A stretch of 64,000 nt of DNA from Calothrix sp. PCC 7716 (GCF_019977735.1 NZ_AP025018.1:1426001-1490000); one strand, 5' to 3'. Shown: positions 17,370 to 26,271, numbered from the stretch's first letter. Notes: generated by a model not told the origin, from the letters alone. Program-made: numbers and translations.

Positions 17370-18698
17370 TTAGGCTTTCTTGATTTTTAAACCTTTGAGA
17401 TAACCTGCGGAGTCAGCGGGGTCAAATTTAACTCCCAAAATATCTTCAACACCGCGCGAATTACTAGCAGGAATTGCAGCTTCTTGTCCAATAGCTTTAG
17501 CTGCTTCTTTCCACATATCCGAGCGATTTACTTTTTTAATCAAAGCTTTAACATCGGTATCAGGAGGAAGTTGACCCCAGCGCATATTTTCAGTTAAGAA
17601 CCAGGTATCGTGACTCTCATAAGGGAATGAAGCATTATCATCCCAGAATTTCATTGCTACTGGACTTGCAGTTTCAATTCGACCTGTACCATAGTCTATT
17701 TTACCTTTAGAACGGTCGCTAATAGCAATAGCATCTACTTTTAAATATTTACCAGTTGCAATTATTCTAGACATTTCGTCTTTATTTTCAGGCTTGTCGC
17801 ACCAAATTTGTGCTTCTTGCACTGCCATTAATATGGCTTTAGCTGCGTTTGGATTCTTTTCTACCCAATCTGCACGCATTGATAATGCTTTTTCTGGATG
17901 GTCTTTCCACAATTCACCAGTTACTACCGCTGAATAACCAGTTTGTTCTTGAATGAGTTTACCATTCCAAGGTTCACCAACACAGAAAGCATCCATTTTA
18001 CCTGCTTTCATACTGGCAACCATTTGTGGTGGTGGAATGACGATGATTTCCACATCTTTTTCGGGGTCAATTCCACCTGCTGCTAACCACGAACGCATCC
18101 ACAAATCGTGGGTTCCACCTGGGAATGTCACTGCACAAGTCAGCTTTTTACCACCAGCTATAACTTGCTTCAAGGGTGAACTGTCTTTGCCTAGCTTTAA
18201 GTCTTTATATTTATTTGATACAGAAATTCCCTGACCGTTTGTGTTCAAACGTGCCAGAATTTGCATTGGCAACGGTTGTTTTGTCTTAGTAATGGCGCCA
18301 GCAGTCATCAAGTAAGCCATTGGGCTAAGAAGGTGCGCTCCATCAATGCCACCTTGAGCAGAACCAAGTTCTAGGTTGTCGCGTGTTGCTGCCCATGATG
18401 TCTGTTTGGCAATTTCAATATCGGTCATTCCATATTTCTGGAATAATCCTTTTTCAAAAGCAATAATAATTGGCGCCGAGTCAGTTAAAGCGATAAATCC
18501 AAGTTTGGCTTTAGTTGTTTCAACCTTGGGAGCATTCGCGACAGGTGTAAAATTTGACGCTGGCTTTGCAGTACTCGTTGTTCCTCCTGAATTATTATCA
18601 GCACTCGACCCATTCGACGAACAACCGTTTGCAATAATGGCGCCAGCAGCAGTAATACCTGCGGTGATAATGAATTTCCTTCTGGAGAGATTAGTCAT
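17370..18698 (-). CDS. nrtA: NrtA, nitrate/nitrite-binding lipoprotein
   Basis: A 442-residue substrate-binding protein. The N-terminus has twin arginines in SRRKFI, a hydrophobic stretch and a lipobox ending at C26 (IANGC), so it is probably a lipoprotein exported in folded form and anchored to the outer face of the plasma membrane. A Ser/Gly/Thr linker follows to about residue 55. The binding domain begins KLGFIALTDSAPIIIAFEKG, and is homologous to the C-terminal part of NrtC. It delivers nitrate and nitrite to NrtB. It starts 64 bp after the nirA stop. Confidence 0.96.
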   Translation of the reverse strand: MTNLSRRKFIITAGITAAGAIIANGCSSNGSSADNNSGGTTSTAKPASNFTPVANAPKVETTKAKLGFIALTDSAPIIIAFEKGLFQKYGMTDIEIAKQTSWAATRDNLELGSAQGGIDGAHLLSPMAYLMTAGAITKTKQPLPMQILARLNTNGQGISVSNKYKDLKLGKDSSPLKQVIAGGKKLTCAVTFPGGTHDLWMRSWLAAGGIDPEKDVEIIVIPPPQMVASMKAGKMDAFCVGEPWNGKLIQEQTGYSAVVTGELWKDHPEKALSMRADWVEKNPNAAKAILMAVQEAQIWCDKPENKDEMSRIIATGKYLKVDAIAISDRSKGKIDYGTGRIETASPVAMKFWDDNASFPYESHDTWFLTENMRWGQLPPDTDVKALIKKVNRSDMWKEAAKAIGQEAAIPASNSRGVEDILGVKFDPADSAGYLKGLKIKKA

Positions 18699-18738
18699 TC
18701 TGTTTGTTTATTTGTTAGTGATTGAATAGTTCTAGTAA

Positions 18739-18755
18739 GGTGGGCACTGCCCACC
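18739..18755. repeat. GGTGGGCACTGCCCACC palindrome between nirA and nrtA
   Basis: A 17-bp copy of the dispersed palindrome sits 8 bp after the nirA stop. A hairpin here could attenuate readthrough or protect the nirA message end, lowering transporter expression relative to nirA; that is inference. Confidence 0.8.
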
Positions 18756-18762
18756 ATACAAT

Positions 18763-20379
18763 CTATGTATTAACTAATACCTTTGGTTTGGCGCCAAAGT
18801 GTGTAACTAGCAATTCCTGCAATACTGGCTGTAAATCATCGCAAGCAACTCCTTTAGTAACGCAAGTTCCTAAATGCGCGTCTTTGCCAACTTTGCCACC
18901 CATGTAAATATCAACACCTTCGACAGGTTTGCCATTTTTACGCGCTTTGGTTCCCATTAAGCCAATGTCCGCGACTTGAGGTTGTCCGCACGAATTTGGA
19001 CATCCTGTCCAATGAATGCGTACTGGTTGAGTCATTTCTAACTCAGATTCCAACGCTTTTATCATTGCTAGCGCACGGTTTTTGGTTTCTATCAACGCAA
19101 AATTACAGAACTGGGCGCCTGTACAAGATACCAAAGCGCGTGTAAGTGGTTCAGGATTAATTTTAAACTTTCCGAGCAGAGGTTCTGTAAAAAATGATGC
19201 CAAACGCGCATCAGAGATATTGGGAATAACAATATTTTGTTCTACAGTGAGCCGAATCTCACTAGTCCCATAAACCTCTGCAAGACGGGCGATTTCAAAC
19301 ATATCTTCTGCATACAACCGACCCACCGGAATATGTAATCCTGCGTAGTATAAATTTGATTGTTTTTGTTTATGTATACCAATATGGTCTCGTTTTTCCC
19401 AGTCGATTTCGTCGTGTGCGGCGCCTGGTAAAAGTGATTTACCCAAACGCAACTCGACTTCTTCACGAAATTTTTCTAAACCCCACTCATCAATTAACCA
19501 CATTAAACGTGATTTCTGACGGTTTGCACGTAATCCATTATCGCGGTAAACCTCCAAAATAGCTCGGCATACAGCTACCACATCCTCTGGGGGAACCCAT
19601 GCATTTAAAGGAATAGCAGCGTCACAGCGTTTAGCTGAGAAAAATCCACCCACTAATATATTGAATCCAAAATTCAGTGATGAGTTCTGAGTTCTGAGTG
19701 CTGAGTTATTTTCATTCCCAGCACTCAGCACTTTCAACTCAGCACTCTCTTTAAATGCAGGCACAAATGCTAAGTCATTTATTTCCGCGTGAACCGAATT
19801 GTCCCGTCCTCCAGTAATTGCGATATTAAATTTACGCGGCAGATTTGAAAACTCAGCGTTACCAACTCCATTGTTGGTAATCATCGCCTGGATTTGTTCA
19901 ACCAACTCGCGCGTATCATACAATTCTGAAGCGTCTAATCCAGCAATTGGGTCGCCAGTAATATTACGGACGTTATCCATCCCAGATTGAACAGAAGTTA
20001 ACTCAACTTCTCGGAATCGATTGAAAATTTCTGGTAAATCTTCGATTCGTATACCGCGCAATTGAAAATTCTGCCTGGTAGTAATATCAGCACAACCATC
20101 GTCACCGTAGCGCTGAACTACTTCGGCTAACACCCGCATTTGTGAAGAATTAAGAATACCATTCGGCAATCGTAACCGCATCATAAATTTACCAGGTGTA
20201 ACAGGGCGAAAAAACACACCCAACCACTTCAGTCGATGGTCACGGTCGGTTTCGTCCATCGCTTCCCAACCTAGCGTTGCAAATTTTTCAAGTTCTGCCT
20301 TGACGGAAAGTCCGTCTTTTTCTGCTTTTAATTTTTCAAACTTGTTTTGACTGGTAGTATTGATAGTGGCTGCTGTCAT
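18763..20379 (-). CDS. nirA: NirA, ferredoxin-nitrite reductase
   Basis: Reduces nitrite to ammonium with six electrons from ferredoxin, using sirohaem and a [4Fe-4S] cluster. The cluster/sirohaem cysteines are visible as SCTGAQFC (C419, C425) and TGCPNSCGQPQ (C460, C464), numbered from the ATG at 20379. That start (MTAATINTTSQ) is preferred because GGAAGCG lies just before it; an in-frame ATG at 20406 would add nine residues. Residues about 212-235 (LKVLSAGNENNSALRTQ) come from an STRR insertion (19674-19750), absent from ordinary NirA. First gene of the nitrate operon, with an NtcA-type promoter upstream. Confidence 0.97.
   Translation of the reverse strand: MTAATINTTSQNKFEKLKAEKDGLSVKAELEKFATLGWEAMDETDRDHRLKWLGVFFRPVTPGKFMMRLRLPNGILNSSQMRVLAEVVQRYGDDGCADITTRQNFQLRGIRIEDLPEIFNRFREVELTSVQSGMDNVRNITGDPIAGLDASELYDTRELVEQIQAMITNNGVGNAEFSNLPRKFNIAITGGRDNSVHAEINDLAFVPAFKESAELKVLSAGNENNSALRTQNSSLNFGFNILVGGFFSAKRCDAAIPLNAWVPPEDVVAVCRAILEVYRDNGLRANRQKSRLMWLIDEWGLEKFREEVELRLGKSLLPGAAHDEIDWEKRDHIGIHKQKQSNLYYAGLHIPVGRLYAEDMFEIARLAEVYGTSEIRLTVEQNIVIPNISDARLASFFTEPLLGKFKINPEPLTRALVSCTGAQFCNFALIETKNRALAMIKALESELEMTQPVRIHWTGCPNSCGQPQVADIGLMGTKARKNGKPVEGVDIYMGGKVGKDAHLGTCVTKGVACDDLQPVLQELLVTHFGAKPKVLVNT
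19674..19750. repeat. heptameric STRR inserted in frame within nirA
   Basis: GTTCTGA/GTGCTGA units are followed by the inverted CAGCACT and CTCAGCA units. The insert is translated without a frameshift and lies just before the conserved NirA segment GFNILVGGFFSAKR. It is the same repeat type as in narB. Confidence 0.85.
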
Positions 20380-20540
20380 AATCGCTTCCATTACGTCGTA
20401 GTTCAATGCTCCGGTGACCGTATCCCAATATCAACCGTTTAGGTTTGCGCTATTGCACCCAAATTACCGGGATGAAATATACACGTTTGTACGTTAAGAG
20501 CGAGGCTTAGATACTGGGTTAGTGACTCTTTACATAACTT

Positions 20541-20582
20541 AAGTTAATGTTGAGTGAGAGTAAAAATCGTATAAATTGTTAC
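20541..20582 (-). promoter_or_regulatory. NtcA-activated promoter of nirA
   Basis: A perfect NtcA site GTA-N8-TAC (20569-20582) is followed on the minus strand, after exactly 22 bases, by a -10 hexamer TAACTT (20546-20541), matching TAN3T. This is the class II NtcA promoter layout (site replacing the -35 box), used in nitrogen-regulated cyanobacterial operons. The leader to the nirA ATG at 20379 would be about 155 nt. It implies activation under nitrogen limitation through 2-oxoglutarate. Confidence 0.85.
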
Positions 20583-20794
20583 GAATTGTTAGAATAAATG
20601 CACAATACGGATGCCATGTATGTAACATCCGCATAAAATTAATCAAATTTTAAGGAAAAAGCATCTTGCCATTGGTTCGTGCAGGAGAGTTGACAGATAA
20701 TGAGTACTAAGAACGTGCGTACATTTTCCCCAAAAGTACACAACCAAATTTATTAGCTCTAAATTTCCATTCATAACCTTTCATTACATAAGAC

Positions 20795-22030
20795 GTGAAC
20801 AACATCAACCAACTATTAGTGCAAACTATTGCAGCGCGTGATACTGCTGACTGGTCGTCATTCAATCAATGCAAAGAGCAGTTGCTAAAGGAAAACTCAA
20901 ATTATCTTGAGACTGTCGAGTCTCAAGAAGATTTGTTGGAATTAGCGCTTTTAATTTTCGAGCATAGTGATTTTCATTCTCGTTGGGAGGTTGCTAAAGT
21001 CTTTAAACGTTTGGGGAGTGTCGCAATTCCAAAGCTCGTAGAAATATTGTCTGATGATACGTTAGATGAAGAGTTACGTTGGTACGCAGTGCGAATTTTG
21101 GGAGAACTCAAAAATGAGTCAGCAATTCCAGTATTAATAGAGTTAATTCAAACCGACGACTCGGAAGAATTAAAGTCAATGGCATCTGTTGCATTAGGGC
21201 AACTTGGTTCCAAAGCGATTTTATCACTCTCTTCTTTGTTAGCTGACTCGGATACGCGGTTTTTAGCTACGCAGGCATTATGTTATATCCGTAACAAAGA
21301 GACTATTCTACCCTTACTGAGCGTTGCTGAAGATTTTCAAGTTGCTGTAAGGGTAGCAGCGATTGAAGCGTTGAGTAGTTTTCATGACTCGCGCGTCCTT
21401 GCAGTACTTTTACGTAGTTTAGATGATGAATCAGCACAAGTTAGACGCACAGTTGTTACAGGATTAGGTTATCGTCGTGATTTGCATAACTCCGAGTTAG
21501 ATTTAGTCGCATTATTACAACCCAAACTTTACGATTCTGATTCAAGAGTCGCGAGTGCAGCTGTTGTTGCGTTGTCACGGATGGGTGATGATGCTGCTGC
21601 ACATCATTTGTATCAGTTTCTCTTATCACAAAAGGCGCCGCTTCAATTACAAATCGAAACAATCCGTGCGCTAACATGGGTTGGTACAATTTCCGGCTTA
21701 GAATATCTACAGCAAGCCCTCAACATAATCAGATCACAAACACTATGCGAGCAAATTGTCACCGTATTAGGACGAGTCCAACAATCAGATTTAATACATA
21801 AAGCCGCCGATATTTTATTAGAAATGCTACATCAAAAGCACCCAGCTTGTTCAATAGACACCGTTAGAAGCGCAATCGCTTTATCTTTAGGGCAACTTGG
21901 CAGAGTCGATGCCGTCGAAGCATTAACTACCCTACTTAACGATAGTAATACTCAAGTACGCTTACATGCTCTAGCAGCTTTGAAAAACTTGGCGCCTGAC
22001 AAACATTGGAATTTAGAAACCATTTCCTAG
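20795..22030 (+). CDS. HEAT-repeat (PBS-lyase-type) protein divergent from nirA
   Basis: A 411-residue protein made of repeated helical pairs of about 31 residues, for example LRWYAVRILGELKNESAIPV, then MASVALGQLGSKAI and VRRTVVTGLGY. These are HEAT/PBS-lyase repeats as in CpcE and NblB. No catalytic residue is evident, so it is probably a scaffold. It uses a GTG start and diverges from nirA across a 415 bp regulatory region. From memory, heterocystous cyanobacteria often keep a CpcE-like gene near nirA that affects nitrate assimilation; if this is that gene, it may regulate or assist nitrite reduction. It could instead be a phycobilisome-related lyase. Confidence 0.8.
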   Translation: MNNINQLLVQTIAARDTADWSSFNQCKEQLLKENSNYLETVESQEDLLELALLIFEHSDFHSRWEVAKVFKRLGSVAIPKLVEILSDDTLDEELRWYAVRILGELKNESAIPVLIELIQTDDSEELKSMASVALGQLGSKAILSLSSLLADSDTRFLATQALCYIRNKETILPLLSVAEDFQVAVRVAAIEALSSFHDSRVLAVLLRSLDDESAQVRRTVVTGLGYRRDLHNSELDLVALLQPKLYDSDSRVASAAVVALSRMGDDAAAHHLYQFLLSQKAPLQLQIETIRALTWVGTISGLEYLQQALNIIRSQTLCEQIVTVLGRVQQSDLIHKAADILLEMLHQKHPACSIDTVRSAIALSLGQLGRVDAVEALTTLLNDSNTQVRLHALAALKNLAPDKHWNLETIS

Positions 22031-22132
22031 AGGATAAATTCGGCAAATATATCCTCTAGGAAAATTAGCGAAACACAATACTCTCTAAGGTAATCATTAC
22101 TACTCTCAAAATAGTCATTTTGCGGGCACCTT

Positions 22133-22215
22133 CCTTCCAAATGTGCCATCTCGGTAATAAGGACTTCAGTCCTTTCTTAAAAATAAAGACTTCAGTCCTT
22201 AGTCCTTTCTTAAAA
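22133..22215. repeat. AGGACTTCAGTCCTTTCTTAAAA repeats in a 352-bp spacer
   Basis: Short palindromic units with the core GGACTTCAGTCC or AGACTTCAGTCCTT recur three times in the region between the HEAT gene and the cysteine desulfurase (22031-22382). A minus-strand open stretch across them lacks coding character. I see no gene in this spacer. Confidence 0.6.
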
Positions 22216-22382
22216 ATCCATCCAAACAAAACAAACTCATAACGACATTTCATTAAATTCCAAAATCTATCTAAAAGTACAGACACAGCTATGCGAAAAG
22301 GGGTGAACATTTACAATACATAACTATGTACGCTGAAAATGAAATTAGCTTGTTGCCTCTTAAAGTTAAAAATTGATTAAGT

Positions 22383-23525
22383 ATGCAAATTTATCTTGAC
22401 TATAGTGCTACCACTCCGACTCGAATTGAAGTCATAACACTTATTCAATCTGTTTTAGCGCAGCAGTGGGGTAATCCTTCCAGCTTACACGAATGGGGGC
22501 AGCGGGCAGCAACAGTAATGGAAACAGCGCGCTTACAAGTAGCCTCCTTAATAAACGCCACAGAACCAGAGTCCATCGTATTTACATCAGGTGGAACAGA
22601 AGCCGATAATTTAGCAATAATGGGAGTAGCACGTTTATACAGCCAGCCTCAGCACATAATAATTTCCAGCGTCGAACATTCAGCAATTACCGAACCAGCG
22701 CGCATGTTGGAACTATGGGGATGGCAAGTAACACGCTTAGGAGTTGATGCCAAAGGGCAAGTAAACCCCGAAGATTTAAAAGCAGCAATCAAAGAAAACA
22801 CCGTATTGATATCTATAGTTTACGGGCAAAGCGAAGTCGGAACCGTTCAACCAATAGCCCAACTAAGTCAAATCGCGCGTGAAAAAGGCGTATTATTTCA
22901 TACAGATGCAGTACAAGCCGCAGGTCGTTTACCAATTGACGTGAAAGCAATGCCTGTAGATTTGCTTAGTTTATCTAGTCATAAAATATATGGTGCCCAA
23001 GGGGCAGGCGCCTTGTATATACGTCCAGGTGTAGAAATAGTGCCATTAGTACTAGGTGGTGGACAAGAAACGCGACTACGTTCAGGAACACAAGCAGTTG
23101 CCATGATAGCTGGGTTTGGGTTAGCAGCATCACTTGCAGCAGAAGAAATTAGCAAAGAGGCGCCGAGACTAGTAAAATTGCGTGATAGCTTATTCTCACA
23201 ACTATTAGATATACCAGGATTAATGCCAACAGGAGACTTATTGCATCGTTTACCACATCACGTCAGCGTCTGTATAGAAACAGGAAATAAAGAAAAAATC
23301 AACGGAAGAAACTTAGTTAGACAAATGAACCTAGCAGGAATAGGAATTAGTGCAGGTTCAGCATGTAGCAGCGGCAAACTTACCCCCAGTCCTATACTTT
23401 TAGCAATGGGATATTCAGAAAAAGCAGCCGTTGCTGGTATTAGAATGACACTAGGAAAAGACACCACACAACAAGACATAGATTGGACAGCAACAGCATT
23501 AAAACAAATTTTATCAAGACTCTAA
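22383..23525 (+). CDS. cysteine desulfurase (NifS/IscS-like, class V aminotransferase)
   Basis: A 380-residue PLP enzyme that removes sulfur from cysteine for Fe-S cluster or tRNA thiolation chemistry. The start MQIYLDYSATTPT is canonical. The PLP lysine is K201 in SSHKIYGAQGAG, H99 of SVEHS stacks on the cofactor, and the catalytic Cys is C328 in SAGSACSSGK. The long Cys loop resembles the IscS/NifS group I type. No nif or isc partners are nearby, so it is probably a housekeeping copy; its sulfur acceptor is unknown. Confidence 0.93.
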   Translation: MQIYLDYSATTPTRIEVITLIQSVLAQQWGNPSSLHEWGQRAATVMETARLQVASLINATEPESIVFTSGGTEADNLAIMGVARLYSQPQHIIISSVEHSAITEPARMLELWGWQVTRLGVDAKGQVNPEDLKAAIKENTVLISIVYGQSEVGTVQPIAQLSQIAREKGVLFHTDAVQAAGRLPIDVKAMPVDLLSLSSHKIYGAQGAGALYIRPGVEIVPLVLGGGQETRLRSGTQAVAMIAGFGLAASLAAEEISKEAPRLVKLRDSLFSQLLDIPGLMPTGDLLHRLPHHVSVCIETGNKEKINGRNLVRQMNLAGIGISAGSACSSGKLTPSPILLAMGYSEKAAVAGIRMTLGKDTTQQDIDWTATALKQILSRL

Positions 23526-23536
23526 AAAACTCTTGT

Positions 23537-23560
23537 GGAACAGGCATAGAAAGCCTGTCC
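23537..23560. repeat. dispersed palindrome GGAACAGGC...GCCTGTCC
   Basis: The stem GGACAGGC/GCCTGTTCC-like pairing around CATAGAAA lies just after the cysteine desulfurase stop. A near-identical copy occurs at 24943-24966. Both are positioned between convergent genes, as a terminator would be. Confidence 0.65.
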
Positions 23561-23578
23561 ATACTATAATGGAAGTAT

Positions 23579-24223
23579 TTAAGAAGCTTCAAGTAAAGAA
23601 ATATCTATATTTTTTTTTTCATTCTTCTCGATAATTTCCCACGCACTCTTAACAGCAGTATTTAACCACCAAGACCAAAATTCTAAACGCTTTGCAGAAT
23701 CTGCAAATCCATAAATACTTTCCCATACAGCACCATTCGCATATGCACAAGCCGCAAAGAAAGCAGCATCATTACCCTCTGTATCTTGATTATCTGTTAA
23801 ACTAAAATCAATCTCCGAAGGGTCAAAATTTTCATCATCAATAGCAGTATAAAGCGATGCGACTGCTGCACACCCAACAGTAAAAGCCATACCCAAACCT
23901 TCATAACCCAATTGTTGCATTTCTCGCCACAGACGTTCGGCTTCTTTTTCGGCAAAAGCTTTACTAACATCTCCAGAAATTACTTCTTCTGCGAGGGTAA
24001 GAACTTGTTGCGGTCTATCATCATGAGGAAATTTTTGATTCCAAATGGGGAGTACATGACGAACTGTAGAGAGTGCCAACACTGTACGCTTTAAATGACC
24101 ATTATCGCCAAATGCTGCCCAAATAGCTTGACGATAACCTAAATATAAATCATGTTGAGGATGATGATACACTGACTCTAAAGCCTCTTGAATCAGTTTT
24201 TGTAGCTGAGAGGGAACCGCCAT
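23579..24223 (-). CDS. putative Imm5-family immunity protein
   Basis: A 214-residue, mostly helical, acidic soluble protein. Features fitting the Imm5 immunity family (an all-alpha family found beside polymorphic toxins) are the TVLALSTVRHVLPIW segment, the QVLTLAEEVISG helix, and the C-terminal WSWWLNTAVKSAWEII. The assignment is by pattern memory, without a search. It follows, 29 bp downstream and on the same strand, a protein with deaminase-toxin-like features, which supports the idea of a toxin-immunity pair. Confidence 0.5.
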   Translation of the reverse strand: MAVPSQLQKLIQEALESVYHHPQHDLYLGYRQAIWAAFGDNGHLKRTVLALSTVRHVLPIWNQKFPHDDRPQQVLTLAEEVISGDVSKAFAEKEAERLWREMQQLGYEGLGMAFTVGCAAVASLYTAIDDENFDPSEIDFSLTDNQDTEGNDAAFFAACAYANGAVWESIYGFADSAKRLEFWSWWLNTAVKSAWEIIEKNEKKNIDISLLEAS

Positions 24224-24252
24224 AAAGCACCTTCCTTTACTTAACTATATAT

Positions 24253-24855
24253 TTATAGTAGACGATAAACGAATTTAACTTGACCATGAGGATAAAAGAC
24301 CCAGATACCGTTAGGGTCAGCAATAATAATATTTTGTTGTCTTATTTGCGCGGCAGCATAAAAATAAGGATAACAGTCTTCTTCATACATACCCCTTGAC
24401 ACACCAATAGGTTTATCAAGATTGATAACTGATATTTGTTTTTCAGCATGAGAACGATAGTGCTTTCCCAAATCGTCTTTAGGGTCTAAATCCCATACTC
24501 TTGTTTGATAACCATATTGATTAAATTCTGTTTTCAAATTTAGATAATAATTTTTAACTTTACTTTCATCCTGTTCCAAAGATATACCATTATTTTGCTT
24601 AATAGCTAGCTTCCATTTTATATTTAAAGAATCCCAACCACTAATCGTGGCAATATCGTCACTTACCGCAATAGTTTTGCGCTTACTCATTTTTGGCTTG
24701 ACTAATTCACCGCTGGTCAAAATGGAATATATTTCTTGAGCCTTTTTTTGAAAAAGCACTGCTTTCTCAATATCTCTAACTATTTGTGCTGCAACCACTA
24801 CATCAAGATTGAACACTAAATCTTGAATATTTGCTACAACTTCTATACTCGGCAT
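24253..24855 (-). CDS. deaminase-toxin-like protein with an atypical zinc site
   Basis: A 200-residue protein. The N-terminal 50 residues form hydrophobic helices reminiscent of a trafficking or linker part. The C-terminal 70 residues resemble bacterial toxin deaminases: H-A-E at 136-138 (SHAEKQISV) and, after a strand, GVSRGMYEEDCYPYF, then IIIADPNGIWVFYPHG. In active deaminases the second motif has two Cys (C-x-x-C); here only C161 remains and Tyr or Glu stands in the first place, so it may be inactive or non-canonical. The Imm5-like gene directly downstream suggests a conflict origin. No signal peptide is seen. Confidence 0.5.
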   Translation of the reverse strand: MPSIEVVANIQDLVFNLDVVVAAQIVRDIEKAVLFQKKAQEIYSILTSGELVKPKMSKRKTIAVSDDIATISGWDSLNIKWKLAIKQNNGISLEQDESKVKNYYLNLKTEFNQYGYQTRVWDLDPKDDLGKHYRSHAEKQISVINLDKPIGVSRGMYEEDCYPYFYAAAQIRQQNIIIADPNGIWVFYPHGQVKFVYRLL

Positions 24856-24942
24856 GTCTAAAAAATATTTTATTATACTAAAATATAGATTATCACTAAT
24901 TCAGGTACAAATTAATAAAAAACTAATTTTTATATCTCTTAT

Positions 24943-24966
24943 GGAACAGGCATAGAAAGCCTGTTC
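24943..24966. repeat. dispersed palindrome GGAACAGGC...GCCTGTTC
   Basis: Almost identical to 23537-23560, with the stem kept by a paired T change at its end (GGAACAGGC with GCCTGTTC). It lies just after the truncated Uma2 gene. Confidence 0.65.
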
Positions 24967-24969
24967 ATA

Positions 24970-25374
24970 TCATGACAATAAATCTCCAACATTAAGCCTC
25001 CCAACTTCATTTCCCTCAATCATCACACTAAAGAGTGAAGACAAATCAAAATCTCGGCGCCTCACATACGTAGCTTCTTCACCCGAACTATCAGGTTGAG
25101 TATAAACTTCGATTTGTTGTTCAACCAAATTAACTATCAAATAAACAGGAATACCCGTGCGCGCGTAAATACGTTTCTTATAACTTCTATCGCGCTCAAG
25201 AGTTGAGTCAGCTATTTCCACAACCAAAGCCAAATCATTAGAACCAGGATGACATTCTGTATAATCACGAGTATTGCCTCGTACAATTACAACATCAGGT
25301 TCAGGTTCACTATCTTGTAAAGTAACAGGTTCTTGAGCATGTACAGTTGTAGAATAAAAAGTTGACGATTCCAA
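24970..25374 (-). CDS. Uma2-family (DUF820) restriction-endonuclease-fold protein, N-terminally shortened
   Basis: A 134-residue protein with the Uma2 core: PEPDVVIVRG (first catalytic Asp), LVVEIADSTLERDRSYKKR (the E-x-x-x-S-x...D-x-x-x-K pattern), then GIPVYLIVNLVEQQIEVY. The family is usually 180-200 residues; the first 50-60 residues, including the E/R-containing helix, are absent and the start MESSTFYSTTVHAQ joins mid-domain. It is probably a truncated gene, as common in these highly multiplied, transposon-like cyanobacterial families. It is divergent from the DUF1995 gene with a gap of only 29 bp, so its promoter may have been lost. Confidence 0.75.
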   Translation of the reverse strand: MESSTFYSTTVHAQEPVTLQDSEPEPDVVIVRGNTRDYTECHPGSNDLALVVEIADSTLERDRSYKKRIYARTGIPVYLIVNLVEQQIEVYTQPDSSGEEATYVRRRDFDLSSLFSVMIEGNEVGRLNVGDLLS

Positions 25375-25403
25375 TCTAATATAGATTTTTTATTAAAAAC
25401 AAA

Positions 25404-26144
25404 ATGGCACAATTACCGAAGACTTTAGAAGACGCTGTTATTCAAGCTATTGAGGCAACTCAAGCTGCAATAGCCGACGGTCAAACACGCTTACAGGTTG
25501 AGTTGTTATTTCCAGAACTCAAGTTTATGCCCGTTGCAGAGCAATTTATTCCAGGTTTTGAAAACTATGGTGATAAACTCAAGGTTTTGTTCGCAGATGC
25601 AGGCGCCTGTGCCCTCGCGCGTCGTGACTGGGGAAGCGTACCATATAAAATAGAAGACATTGGTACAGGTAGAGCAGCTTCGCTCGAATCTAAAATTCAG
25701 CCCGAAGATGAACTTTTCTTATTTATCTCCCCAACTACGCAAGAAGTACCCCAATTAGAACAGCTTTGTCAATTAATTGGTGACACACGTCCCTTTGTAA
25801 TGTTAAACCCACGTCTCGAAGATGCAGGAACCGTAGGTATTGGTTACGCTGCTCGTCAAATTCGTGAAAGATTTATCAAAACTATCGAATCATGTTACTA
25901 CCTACGTCCAATTTTTGAAGAAGCAGCAGTGTTTCGATGCTATCCAGGAATGTGGGAAATATGGCTAGAAAACAGCGGTAACTACGAAAAAGTTGCAGAA
26001 TTACCCCAAAGACCCACGGGTGAAGAAATTGATGCAATTATTGCTAAAGGACAACGCACTACTGCCAACGGCGAAACGGCGCAAAATAAAAAACCTAGCA
26101 TGTTTAGAGATTTACAGCGGTTTTTAAAAGCGTTGAGTAGCTAG
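25404..26144 (+). CDS. DUF1995 (LPA3-like) protein
   Basis: A 246-residue soluble protein matching DUF1995, shared by cyanobacteria and plastids; a plant member, LPA3, helps photosystem II assembly. Typical elements are MAQLPKTLEDAVIQAIEAT, LQVELLFPELKFMPVAEQF and, in the C-terminal half, RPFVMLNPRLED and FRCYPGMWEIWLE. The biochemical role is not established. No partner genes of photosystem assembly lie near. It ends in a short proline- and glycine-poor tail rich in charged residues. Confidence 0.88.
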   Translation: MAQLPKTLEDAVIQAIEATQAAIADGQTRLQVELLFPELKFMPVAEQFIPGFENYGDKLKVLFADAGACALARRDWGSVPYKIEDIGTGRAASLESKIQPEDELFLFISPTTQEVPQLEQLCQLIGDTRPFVMLNPRLEDAGTVGIGYAARQIRERFIKTIESCYYLRPIFEEAAVFRCYPGMWEIWLENSGNYEKVAELPQRPTGEEIDAIIAKGQRTTANGETAQNKKPSMFRDLQRFLKALSS

Positions 26145-26271
26145 CATTCACAAGGGTTTTGGATTAAATTCAAAACCCCCTATAATTATGTAATCAGTTG
26201 TAAACAAATATGAATTATTCTCTGATTAAGTACTCATAGATATTTGTCTATGTGTAACATAGATTTAATAT

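Noticed and set aside
22065-22310. 81-codon minus-strand frame before the cysteine desulfurase
   Set aside because: It runs across short palindromic repeats, and the repeated FKKGL-like residues are only translated repeats.
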